Below are positions 22,431-29,337 of a DNA stretch of 29,890 bases, piece after piece. Position 1 is the first letter of the stretch, and the number at the start of each line of letters is the position of its first letter. The notes under the pieces were generated by a model. It saw nothing but the letters and a program-made list of their open reading frames with translations. It ran no database searches and was not told the origin of the DNA. The position numbers and the translations under genes were made by a program. The DNA comes from WHSM01 sp050701635 (lineage in GTDB: Bacteria; Actinomycetota; Actinomycetes; Mycobacteriales; Micromonosporaceae): assembly GCA_050701635.1 (NCBI GenBank), contig JBOGDF010000017.1, forward strand, positions 1 through 29,890, in the 5' to 3' direction.

Positions 22431-23267
22431 GTGGGCGTGAAGTCCGTGTTGTCCGGTGTCGTAGCGATCGGGCTGCTCGCCGCCGGTGGCTACGCGCTGA
22501 ACCGCATACTGGACGGCCGTACCGCCTTCCCGATGACCTCCGAGTGCGTCGCGACCGGCGCCGAGACGGTCCGCCTGGACAACGAGCAGATGGTGCACGC
22601 GGCCACCATCGCCGCGGTCGGGCTGCGCCGCAAGCTGCCGGTGCACGCGGTCACGGTGGCGCTGGCGACCGCGCTGCAGGAGTCCAAGCTGCGCAACCTC
22701 ACCAACGGCGACCGGGATTCGGTGGGGCTGTTCCAGCAGCGTCCCAGTATGGGGTGGGGCGAGCCGGAGCAGCTCAACGACCCCCGGTACGCCGCGGCCG
22801 CCTTCTACGACCGGCTGCAGCGGGTGCCCGGCTGGCAGTCGCTGCGGGTCACCGAGGCGGCGCAGGCGGTGCAGAAGAGCGCCCACCCGGAGGCGTACCA
22901 GAAGTGGGCCGGCGAGGCCGAGGTGCTGGCGCACGGGCTCGCCGGGCAGACCCCCGCCGCGGTCGCCTGTGCGGTCACCGACCCCACCCCGGCCAGCAGC
23001 GCCGCCGCGGTGCACCGGGCGCTCACCCAGGACTGGGGCAACGTCTCGACCAGCGAGCTCTCCGGCTCCGGCCTCAGCCTCCCGGTACGCAACGACAAGA
23101 CCGGATGGCGGTTCGCCCACTGGCTGGTGGCACACGCCGCGGAACACGGAATTTCGCGGGTACGCTACGCCGGCCACCAGTGGACCGCCGACACCGGCGA
23201 GTGGCGCACGACCAAGACCGCCGGAGACGCGGTCATCGCCGACTTCCGCGGCACCCGCGAAGGCTAG
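22431..23267 (+). CDS. Membrane-anchored lysozyme-fold (transglycosylase-like) protein
   Basis: A 278-residue protein with an N-terminal membrane anchor (about 3-25). Residues 45-160 resemble a lysozyme-like fold: VTVALATALQESKLRNL with a candidate catalytic glutamate, then GDRDSVGLFQQRPSMGWG, PRYAAAAFYDRLQRVPGWQ and AQAVQKSAHPEAYQKW. Homologues are often misnamed heavy-metal transporter. The C-terminal part (about 195-278) is another small domain with VRNDKTGWRFAHWLVAHAAEHGI-type sequence. It probably cleaves or binds peptidoglycan outside the membrane (inference). Among three in-frame GTGs (22425, 22431, 22437), 22431 has the best spacing to GGGGAGAGGA. It is divergent from hemW. Confidence 0.82.
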   Translation: MGVKSVLSGVVAIGLLAAGGYALNRILDGRTAFPMTSECVATGAETVRLDNEQMVHAATIAAVGLRRKLPVHAVTVALATALQESKLRNLTNGDRDSVGLFQQRPSMGWGEPEQLNDPRYAAAAFYDRLQRVPGWQSLRVTEAAQAVQKSAHPEAYQKWAGEAEVLAHGLAGQTPAAVACAVTDPTPASSAAAVHRALTQDWGNVSTSELSGSGLSLPVRNDKTGWRFAHWLVAHAAEHGISRVRYAGHQWTADTGEWRTTKTAGDAVIADFRGTREG

Positions 23268-23278
23268 TGGCGGGTCGC

Positions 23279-23336
23279 GGTTTGTGGCCGATATGAGATC
23301 ACCGCGGCCCCGGAGACAGCAGACCGACCACAAACC
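23279..23336. terminator. Inverted repeat between convergent genes
   Basis: GGTTTGTGG (23279-23287) is the exact reverse complement of CCACAAACC (23328-23336), with a 40-base GC-rich loop. It lies between the stops of the lysozyme-fold gene (23267) and the MOSC gene (23345), so it may end both transcripts. The loop is long for a simple terminator. Confidence 0.5.
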
Positions 23337-23344
23337 CAGCGGGT

Positions 23345-23980
23345 TCAAGCGGCGCCGAGGCGGCGGCGTGCGGTCTCGTGGGCTTCGTCGGGGAGTTCGG
23401 GGGCGTCCAGCAGGCGGGGCAGCAGGTCGGGCTCGGTGGTGAGCGCCCGGAACACCTCACCGACGGTCACGCCGTGGGCGGGGCGGTCGAACACCTCGAC
23501 CGGGTCGGCGCCCAGCTCGCCCTCGGTCAGCACCCGCAGGTACGCGCCGGGGTGCGCCCGCGCGGTGAAGCGCTTGATCAGGTCCTTCACGTCCCAGAAG
23601 CCGGCGAACACGCGGCACGGGATCCGCACGCTCGCCACCTGCAGCACGGCGTCGCCGATCCGCCAGCGTTCACCGATCACGGCGTTGGTGAGGTCGATGC
23701 CCTCGGTGGTGAGGTTCTCGCCGAACTGGCCGGGGCGTACCTCGCGGGACAGCTCGGTGGCCCACCAGGCAGCGTCCTCCGTGGCGTACGCGTACACCGC
23801 CTGGTCGACGCCGCCGTGGTGGCGGGTATCGCAGATGGTGTCGCCGTCGAGTCCGAGCCGGCGCGCGGTGACCCGCTCGGTGGTGGGCCGCTTGTCGATC
23901 CCGGTGCGCCCCTTGTCGCCGGTCCAGGCGCCGGTGCGTACCACCGCCAGATTCACTGAGATCAGCCGCGCCGTGTCCAT
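23345..23980 (-). CDS. MOSC domain protein (YiiM-like)
   Basis: A 211-residue MOSC-domain protein of the YiiM type. It shows RLGLDGDTICDTRHHGGVDQAVYAYA, PGQFGENLTTEGIDLTNAVIGERWRIGDAVLQV and RIPCRVFAGF with the conserved MOSC cysteine at C122. MOSC proteins bind the molybdenum cofactor and YiiM-type members reduce N-hydroxylated compounds. The ATG start is at 23980, nine bases after the NUDIX gene's stop, so the two are probably co-transcribed. No redox-partner gene is visible nearby. Confidence 0.9.
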   Translation of the reverse strand: MDTARLISVNLAVVRTGAWTGDKGRTGIDKRPTTERVTARRLGLDGDTICDTRHHGGVDQAVYAYATEDAAWWATELSREVRPGQFGENLTTEGIDLTNAVIGERWRIGDAVLQVASVRIPCRVFAGFWDVKDLIKRFTARAHPGAYLRVLTEGELGADPVEVFDRPAHGVTVGEVFRALTTEPDLLPRLLDAPELPDEAHETARRRLGAA

Positions 23981-23989
23981 GGCCCGACC

Positions 23990-24574
23990 CTATCCAGCCT
24001 GACCACCGATTTTCCCGGCCCGCCCCGGCGCCGCCTCGTGGGTCAAGGCGCCGTCGCGGAGCAGAGCGCCGTCGCGGAGCAGAGCGGCGGCGTCGCGTAC
24101 GGCGTCGGCCATCGCGGGAAACGCCAGCGGCGGCGGATCGTCCAGCGGCAACCAGCCGGTCTCGGCCACCTCGGCGGGGTCGGGGCGCGGCTCAGTGCCC
24201 GGCTCCAGCTCGCCCAGGTAGCAGGACCGCAGGAACGGCACGGTCTCTTCCTGGAACTCGTACCCGCCGAGGTAGAGGCCCACCAACGGCCCGAGCCGTA
24301 CGCCGACCCCCAGCTCTTCGGCCACCTCGCGGCGGGCGCAGTCGGCCGGATGTTCCCAGCCGTCGCAGAAGCCGGCGGGCAGCCCCCAGAGCCCCTGGCG
24401 CGGCTGGTGGGCCCGCCGCCCGGCGAGGAACCGGCCGTCGGCGTCCACGATCACCACGCCGGCGCTCGGCTTGGCGTTGATGTAGACGGCGTACCCACAG
24501 GTGGTGCAGGTGGTCGGCAGTGGCCCGGGCAGTCGGGTGCCACAGCGGAAGCAGTACCGCGCGTGAGCAGTCAC
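23990..24574 (-). CDS. NUDIX hydrolase with N-terminal zinc ribbon
   Basis: A 194-residue protein. C8, C11, C23 and C26 form a zinc ribbon (YCFRCGTRL, CTTCGYAV). The NUDIX box GX5EX7REVAEELGV starts at G68 with E74, R82-E83 and E86-E87, so the metal site is complete. The combination resembles NudC/NADH pyrophosphatase-like and related ADP-ribose-type hydrolases, but the substrate cannot be read from sequence. The C-terminal segment carries a doubled LLRDGA unit made by an 18-base tandem duplication. The GTG start is at 24574 with little ribosome site. A TTGTGG-N16-GATAAT promoter is about 19 bases upstream. Confidence 0.88.
   Translation of the reverse strand: MTAHARYCFRCGTRLPGPLPTTCTTCGYAVYINAKPSAGVVIVDADGRFLAGRRAHQPRQGLWGLPAGFCDGWEHPADCARREVAEELGVGVRLGPLVGLYLGGYEFQEETVPFLRSCYLGELEPGTEPRPDPAEVAETGWLPLDDPPPLAFPAMADAVRDAAALLRDGALLRDGALTHEAAPGRAGKIGGQAG
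24051..24086. repeat. 18-bp perfect tandem duplication inside the NUDIX gene
   Basis: An 18-base unit (24051-24068) is repeated exactly at 24069-24086. In the minus-strand reading frame it encodes a doubled six-residue segment near the C-terminus of the NUDIX protein. Perfect identity suggests a recent duplication. Confidence 0.9.
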
Positions 24575-24592
24575 GGAAGCACAGTATCCGAG

Positions 24593-24620
24593 ATTATCGA
24601 TCGCGTGACGTAAGCCACAA
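24593..24620 (-). promoter_or_regulatory. Putative NUDIX-MOSC promoter
   Basis: On the minus strand TTGTGG (24620-24615) and GATAAT (24598-24593) are separated by 16 bases. The -10 lies 19 bases before the GTG start, so the transcript would have only about a 12-base leader, in keeping with the missing ribosome site. Sequence match is good for the -10 and moderate for the -35. Confidence 0.4.
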
Positions 24621-24696
24621 ATCCGTATCTAACCCCCACATTCGTTCGTTATCCGTACCCTTTGTGCATAGAGAAGCACGCACTGTAGGTGGCGTT

Positions 24697-24751
24697 GCGG
24701 ATGACCGTCGGGGGGTAGCCGTCATGGGGCAGACGGTCGCCGGTCATCCGC
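24697..24751 (+). repeat. Nested, mutually exclusive inverted repeats
   Basis: GCGGATGACCG (24697-24707) is the exact reverse complement of CGGTCATCCGC (24741-24751). Inside, GACCGTC (24703-24709) can instead pair with GACGGTC (24732-24738), and CCGTC (24719-24723) with GACGG (24732-24736). These pairings share bases, so only some can form at once, as in attenuators or riboswitches. The ATG of a 17-codon ORF lies in the loop of the inner stem. Confidence 0.55.
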
Positions 24752-24777
24752 ACCGCCATCGCACGGACGGTCGGTAA
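24724..24777 (+). CDS. Possible 17-codon leader ORF, His/Arg-rich
   Basis: ATG at 24724, stop TAA at 24775-24777, product MGQTVAGHPHRHRTDGR. A GGGGGG run lies about eight bases upstream. Its start sits inside the loop of the nested inverted repeat, and it ends two bases before the next tiny ORF. The His-Pro-His-Arg-His stretch recalls leader peptides of attenuators, but nothing downstream is a histidine gene. This is speculative. Confidence 0.25.
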   Translation: MGQTVAGHPHRHRTDGR

Positions 24778-24779
24778 CT

Positions 24780-24887
24780 ATGACGCACGGGCTCCTCGTC
24801 ACGGTCGCCACGATCGCGGTGACGGATGCCCTGCTGGCCGTGGTGACAGCTGCGTGCCGCCGGCCCGGCCCCGCGCACCGCCACTGA
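24780..24887 (+). CDS. Possible 35-residue hydrophobic small protein
   Basis: ATG at 24780, stop TGA at 24885-24887. The product has one hydrophobic segment (LLVTVATIAVTDALLAVV) followed by a basic tail ending RRPGPAHRH, as in a single-pass small membrane protein or exported peptide. It starts two bases after the 17-codon ORF. The ribosome site is weak. It lies upstream of a STAND/TPR regulator. I do not recognise it, and it may be chance. Confidence 0.3.
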   Translation: MTHGLLVTVATIAVTDALLAVVTAACRRPGPAHRH

Positions 24888-25001
24888 GCTGGGCACACTG
24901 GCCCGCCTGGTCACTACCCGCGACCACTGAGGTAGTCCCTGGCCACGGCGATCCTTGGCTCGCGGCGCGCGCATCCGCTGGCCGTCAGCCGAACCCGGCA
25001 G

Positions 25002-25036
25002 TTGACCGGCAACTTGGTGAGGCGGATCCTAGGATC
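25002..25036 (+). promoter_or_regulatory. Putative promoter and palindromic operator of the STAND regulator
   Basis: TTGACC at 25002-25007 is a good -35. GATCCT at 25025-25030, 17 bases further, is a weak -10 and lies in a perfect 12-base palindrome GATCCTAGGATC (25025-25036). The GTG of the regulator is 45 bases downstream. A palindrome over a -10 box suggests repression, perhaps by the regulator's own helix-turn-helix. Confidence 0.4.
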
Positions 25037-25080
25037 GGTCCTGGCGTCGGGCCAGGTGGATCGTGGCGGGGTGCGGCTGA

Positions 25081-27486
25081 GTGTTCGGCGATTTGGTACG
25101 GATCCATCGGCTCCGGTCGGGCATCTCGCAGGAAGCTCTGGCCCACCAAGCCGGGCTGAGTCCCCGCAGCATCCGTAACATCGAACACGGGCGGACCTGC
25201 AGACCACGCCCGTCCACGGTACGGCTGCTCGCCGACGTACTCGGGCTGCGGGGCGCGGCGCGTGACGAGTTCTACCAGGCCGCGATGAGCACCGGGGAAC
25301 AGGAGCCGGGACGGCGTGAAGCCGCGGTGGGAGCGACGGAACGTACTCCGTACCCGACGCCGCGGCAGTTGCCCGCCGCGCAGGGCACCTTCCTCGGCCG
25401 GGACAGCGAAACCGCGACCATCACCAGCGCGCTGCGCTCTGCGGATCGACCGGTCCCTCCGGTCGTGGTCATCCACGGTCCCGGCGGGGTCGGCAAGTCC
25501 GCGCTGGCGGTGCGCGTGGCTCATACCGTGCGCGAGGTCTACCCGGACGGCCAGCTCTACCTCGACCTGCATGGAGCCAGTCCCGGCCTGAGCCCGCTGG
25601 CCCCGGAGGAGGCGGTGAGTCGCTGTCTGCGTGCGGTCGGGGTCGCGGCCTCCTCGATTCCCACCGCCACCGAGGAGGCGGCGGCGAAGCTGCGCTCGGT
25701 GCTCGCCGACAAACGCGTGTTGCTCCTGCTGGACAACGCGGCGGACGCCGCACAGGTGCGGCCGCTGCTGCCGGCGACCGAAGGCTGCGCGGCGCTGATC
25801 ACCAGCCGGTCAACGTTCACCACCGTGGACCACACGCTGCACGTCGCCCTCGAGGTCCTGCCGGCGAACGAGTCCATCGCGCTGTTGAGCCGGCTCGACT
25901 TCACCGGCCGGCTCTCGTCAGATCCGTCGCGCGCCGCCCAGATCTCCGAACTGTGCGGCCACCTGCCACTGGCACTCCGGATCGCCGCCGCACGGATCAC
26001 GAGCCGCCCCGACTGGCCGCTCGCGACCTTCGCCGACCGGCTGGCCGATCAGCAACAGCGACTCAACCAGCTCGGCTGCGACGACCTGTCCGTCCGGAGC
26101 TGCTTTCTCGCCAGCTATCAAGCCCTCCTGCAGGGCGATGCCAGCGACGCGGAGGCGGCTCGCGCCTTCCGCATGCTGGGTCTGCCCGACGGCCCCGACA
26201 TCAGTCTGACCATCGCCGCCCGACTCCTGGACCGCTCGGAAGTGGCGGCTGAGGCAGCGCTGGACCGGCTCGTCGACACTCACCTGCTCGAAAGCCCGGC
26301 GCCCGGCCGCTACCGGTTCCACGACCTGCTACGTCTGTACGCCCGCGAGCTCGCGCATGTGGAGTTGACCGAGGCCGACCGCTACACCGCACTTGACCGG
26401 GCGTGGCGCTGCTACATCGCCATCGCGTCAGCGGCAGACGAGATGATCCGCTCGCCGGCGCGACCCCGACTCTTCGAGCCAGAATCCGAGCCGGCGATCA
26501 CCTTCGTAGACAGTGCGCACGCCAGAATGTGGCTCGACGACGAACGTGTGAACCTGCTGTCGGCGGCGGAACAGGCCGCCCGGGCGCCGCACCAACACTC
26601 GGCGACCGCAATCCAGATCGCTCACTCGATCTTCGGCTTCCTTCTCAACAGCGCACACTGGACAGTCCTGCAGCACCTGAGTCAGCTTGCGCTGGACACG
26701 GCTCGGCTGCGGCTCGACCGCCAGGCCGAGGCGCAGTTCCTCAGCGACCTGGGCGTGACAGCGTGGTCCTCCGGCCAAGGCGACCGCGCGGTGCAGCTAC
26801 TTCAGGATTCGGTCGCGATACGCCGCGAGCTGGGTGACCGCCACGGCGAAGCAGCCGGTCTTAAGAATCTCGCCACCGCGTATACCGAACGTGGCCAGTA
26901 CGTGGAGGCACTCGAGTGTGCCGAACGGGCCGTCTCACTGTGGCGGATGACCGGTGACCGGTACGGCGAAGCCGTAATTCTGCTCACCATGGGCCAGGTC
27001 AAACGACGGATGGGCGAGCTCGACACGGCCGCCGAGCTACTGAGCCAGTACTTGACGATCTTCCAGAAGACTGATCACCGGCGTGCCCAGGCATCGGCTC
27101 TGGATGATCTCGGCAGCACCGCACTCGACCGCGGGGACGTAGTCACGGCCGTGGACTGCTACCAGCGAGCCCTGACACTGAACCGCGACCTGCAGGCCGA
27201 CGCTGGCGTAGCGTGGAATCTGGTCGGGTTGGGCGAGGCCCACCGTCGCAGCGGCGAGCCTCGGCGGGCCGTTGAGATGTGCGAAGAAGCACTCACTATC
27301 AGCCGCCAGATCGGCACCCAGCAGCAGGAAGGTCTGGCACTGTGGCGACTCGGTCTTGCGCTCGCCGACGTTGGCGAGCCGGACCGGGCACGCGACTGCT
27401 GGCGCCAGGCCTTTCCGATCCTGGAACGCCTCGGCACCCCCGAGGCCGCCGAGATTCGGAGCCTCCTACGACGGACACTCGTATGA
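25081..27486 (+). CDS. STAND regulator: XRE helix-turn-helix, NB-ARC ATPase, TPR repeats
   Basis: An 801-residue signal-transduction ATPase. Residues 3-57 are an XRE helix-turn-helix (VRIHRLRSGISQEALAHQAG, SPRSIRNIEHGRT). A linker to about 100 precedes FLGRDSE and an NB-ARC domain: P-loop GPGGVGKS at 133-140, Walker B LLLLDN at 214-219, a TSRS sensor at 241-244, and GHLPLALR at 293-300. From about 530 to the end are tetratricopeptide repeats, each with G-x-x-x-x-A and Y-G-E-A-style motifs (RHGEAAGLKNLATAYTERGQ, RYGEAVILLTMGQVKRRMGEL). By family logic the TPRs sense a ligand or protein, ATP binding switches the state, and the HTH acts on DNA. Target genes are unknown. GTG at 25081 is the start, and the codon use looks somewhat less GC-extreme than neighbours, a hint of transfer. 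Convergent with the frameshifted MFS gene. Confidence 0.87.
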   Translation: MFGDLVRIHRLRSGISQEALAHQAGLSPRSIRNIEHGRTCRPRPSTVRLLADVLGLRGAARDEFYQAAMSTGEQEPGRREAAVGATERTPYPTPRQLPAAQGTFLGRDSETATITSALRSADRPVPPVVVIHGPGGVGKSALAVRVAHTVREVYPDGQLYLDLHGASPGLSPLAPEEAVSRCLRAVGVAASSIPTATEEAAAKLRSVLADKRVLLLLDNAADAAQVRPLLPATEGCAALITSRSTFTTVDHTLHVALEVLPANESIALLSRLDFTGRLSSDPSRAAQISELCGHLPLALRIAAARITSRPDWPLATFADRLADQQQRLNQLGCDDLSVRSCFLASYQALLQGDASDAEAARAFRMLGLPDGPDISLTIAARLLDRSEVAAEAALDRLVDTHLLESPAPGRYRFHDLLRLYARELAHVELTEADRYTALDRAWRCYIAIASAADEMIRSPARPRLFEPESEPAITFVDSAHARMWLDDERVNLLSAAEQAARAPHQHSATAIQIAHSIFGFLLNSAHWTVLQHLSQLALDTARLRLDRQAEAQFLSDLGVTAWSSGQGDRAVQLLQDSVAIRRELGDRHGEAAGLKNLATAYTERGQYVEALECAERAVSLWRMTGDRYGEAVILLTMGQVKRRMGELDTAAELLSQYLTIFQKTDHRRAQASALDDLGSTALDRGDVVTAVDCYQRALTLNRDLQADAGVAWNLVGLGEAHRRSGEPRRAVEMCEEALTISRQIGTQQQEGLALWRLGLALADVGEPDRARDCWRQAFPILERLGTPEAAEIRSLLRRTLV

Positions 27487-27499
27487 CTTGTAGCGCGGG

Positions 27500-28727
27500 T
27501 CAGACCTCCGCCGTCAGCGGCTCGCCGGCCTCCCGAGTGCGTACCGCCCACCGCACCGCCGGTGGTACGGCGAGCCCGGCCGCCAGGAACAGGACGGCGA
27601 GCCCGACCCAGCCGGGCGCACCCCATCGCAACGGCAGGATCGCGACCAGCACCGGCGCCGCCATCTGCGCGATCTGGAACCCCATCCCGAAGGTGCCCTG
27701 GTACTGCCCGTGCCGCCCCTCCGGCGCCAGCTCGTACGACAGCCCCCACCCGCCCGCGGCCTGCCACAACTCCCCCACCACGTGGACCACGGCGGCGAGC
27801 ACCAGCACCCCCGCGGCGATCCAGGCCGCGGGGCCGGCGGCGAGCGCGTACAGCAGGCAGGCGACACCGAGCATGGCGCCGCTGCGGCACAGTGCCCGCG
27901 GCGCGCGGTACGTCGTCGGTGCCGCGGCTGGCGCGTACCTGGAACAGCACCACAGCGGCCGAGTTGAGGATCAGCGCCACGGAGATCAGCCAGCGCGGTG
28001 CGGCGGTGTGCTCCACCACCCACAGCGGCACTCCGACATTCAGCACCGCGTAGTGCACACAGAGCACGCCGTGCAGCGCGGTGACCGCCAGATACGGGCG
28101 GTCGCGTAACGCCACCAGCCGAGGACCGGGGCCGTGGTCCCGCTGGGGCGGCACGTGCGGCAGCCACAGGTTCAGCGCCGATGCCGCCAGCAGCGCGACC
28201 GCGTTGCCGGCGATCAACGCCCGGTACGCCGGAGCACTGTCGACCTGCAGCGCCACGCCGGCGAACACCATGCCGACGGCGATCCCGACGTTGGCGACCG
28301 ACCGCATGTACGCCCGCCCCGCCACCCGCTGGTCAGCGGCCAGCGCCGTGCCGATCACCGCACCGCGGGCACTGCCGCCGGCGTTCTCCGCGAGCGCCCA
28401 GACGCAGAGCACCAGCGCCAGCGACCAGAAATCGCGTACCACCAGCAGTGTCAGGCAGCTCAGCCCCGAGATCACACCGGCGCCCGCGGAGACCTCGCGG
28501 GGACCCAGCCGGTCGGCGAGGTGCCCCAGCGGCGCGGCAGCCACCAGCGCCGCCAGGGCGGCGAGTGAGAGCGCGATCCCGACCAGGCCCACCGACAGCC
28601 CGACCACCCGGGTGTAGTAGATCGCCGCGGTGGCAAGCATCAGGCCGCGCCCGACGGTGCTGGTCAGCGTGGAGGCGGTCAGGACGCGGATCGGGCCCGG
28701 CTCGGGCAGGATCGCTCGCCAACGCAC
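27500..28727 (-). pseudogene. MFS transporter, frameshifted
   Basis: The minus strand encodes a major facilitator in two frames. From the GTG at 28727 to about 27900 frame one reads helices such as LTSTVGRGLMLATAAIYYTRVVG, VGIALSLAALAALVAAAPLGHLADRLGP and ISVALILNSAAVVLFQVRASRGTDDV. From about 27895 the homologous sequence continues in another frame: GAMLGVACLLYALAAG, AGVLVLAAVVHVVGELW, PVLVAILPL, then stop at 27500. A single missing base in the CG-rich stretch at 27892-27905 would join them. So it is either a recently inactivated gene or a sequencing error. Substrate unknown. The 49 bases to the marR gene contain nothing clear. Confidence 0.8.
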
Positions 28728-28776
28728 GCCGCTGACACTACGACGAGCAGCCGAACGAACGTACTGGATAAATCCC

Positions 28777-29268
28777 TCAGCGAGCCTCGGCGGCGGTGAG
28801 CAGTTTGCGCAGCAGGCCGTCGAGCTGGGCGAGCTCCCTCGCGGTGAGGGTGTCGAGCAGCCGGAGCTCTTCGTCGCCGAGGCGCCGGATCGTCGCTTCC
28901 CAGATCGCCCGGCCTTCTGGGGTGAGCTGCACGATCACCTTCCGCCGGTCGTCCGGGTGCGGGATCCGCCGCAGGTAGCCGCGCGCTTCCAGGCCGTCGA
29001 GACGTCCGGTGATCGCCGCTGGGGACATCCGGGACTGCGCTGCCAGCTCACTCGGGCTGAGCTGGTACGGCTCGCCGCGGCCGACCAGAAGCTGCAGCGT
29101 GTCGTACTCGTAGGAGGCCAGCTGCGAGGCGGCGAAGAGCGCCTGCCGGTGCTGCTTGAGGTGCTTGACCAGGTACTGCATCCGGGTCACCGGACCCTCG
29201 TACGCCGGGTCGAGGTCCGGTAGCTCGTGCTGCCAGTGCTCGACGTGATCGTCCACGCTGTCCCGCAT
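28777..29268 (-). CDS. MarR family transcription regulator
   Basis: A 163-residue winged-helix regulator. The DNA-binding part at about 65-115 contains QLSPSELAAQSRMSPAAITGRLDGLEARGYLRR and the wing HPDDRRKVIVQLTPEGRA; N- and C-terminal helices form the dimer interface. MarR proteins usually repress a divergent transporter gene and release on ligand binding, and here a divergent MFS gene starts 69 bases away with several TTCG/CGAA half-sites between. The ATG start at 29268 is near the left arm of the inverted repeat. Ligand not predictable. Confidence 0.92.
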   Translation of the reverse strand: MRDSVDDHVEHWQHELPDLDPAYEGPVTRMQYLVKHLKQHRQALFAASQLASYEYDTLQLLVGRGEPYQLSPSELAAQSRMSPAAITGRLDGLEARGYLRRIPHPDDRRKVIVQLTPEGRAIWEATIRRLGDEELRLLDTLTARELAQLDGLLRKLLTAAEAR

Positions 29269-29277
29269 CCGCTCATG

Positions 29278-29327
29278 CTACTTCGACATCTAATATTTTG
29301 TTGACGAATCTTTCGATACCGAAGTAG
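29278..29327. promoter_or_regulatory. Inverted-repeat operator between marR and MFS gene
   Basis: CTACTTCGACATC (29278-29290) and GATACCGAAGTAG (29315-29327) match at 11 of 13 positions as reverse complements. Smaller palindromes lie within: TTCGACA (29282-29288) with TGACGAA (29302-29308), and TTCG-ATAC-CGAA (29312-29323). Four TTCG/CGAA half-sites thus cover the region, two over the MFS promoter. On the minus strand TATTAG (29295-29290) is a possible -10 of marR. Confidence 0.65.
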
Positions 29328-29330
29328 CGT
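29301..29330 (+). promoter_or_regulatory. Promoter of the divergent MFS gene
   Basis: TTGACG (29301-29306) and TAGCGT (29325-29330), 18 bases apart. Transcription would begin at about 29336-29338, on or next to the ATG at 29338, so the message is probably leaderless. The absence of a ribosome site fits this. Confidence 0.6.
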
Positions 29331-29337
29331 CGCGGGC

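Larger units (their letters stand above)
24575..25080. other. 505-bp region without a standard gene; structured leader
   Basis: This stretch between the NUDIX gene and the STAND regulator has an AT-richer start (24580-24680), the NUDIX promoter, nested inverted repeats at 24697-24751, two tiny ORFs (24724-24777 and 24780-24887), a small stem ACTACC/GGTAGT at 24913-24936, and a promoter-like TTGACC plus palindrome at 25002-25036. No protein-coding gene of normal size was supported here on either strand. Confidence 0.6.

Noticed and set aside
22332..23348. Upstream extension of hemW
   Set aside because: Antisense to the lysozyme-fold gene, which has an anchor, motif and ribosome site.
24520..24777. 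85-codon plus-strand frame across the NUDIX start
   Set aside because: Its first part is antisense to the NUDIX gene; only the last 17 codons are kept, as a speculative leader ORF.
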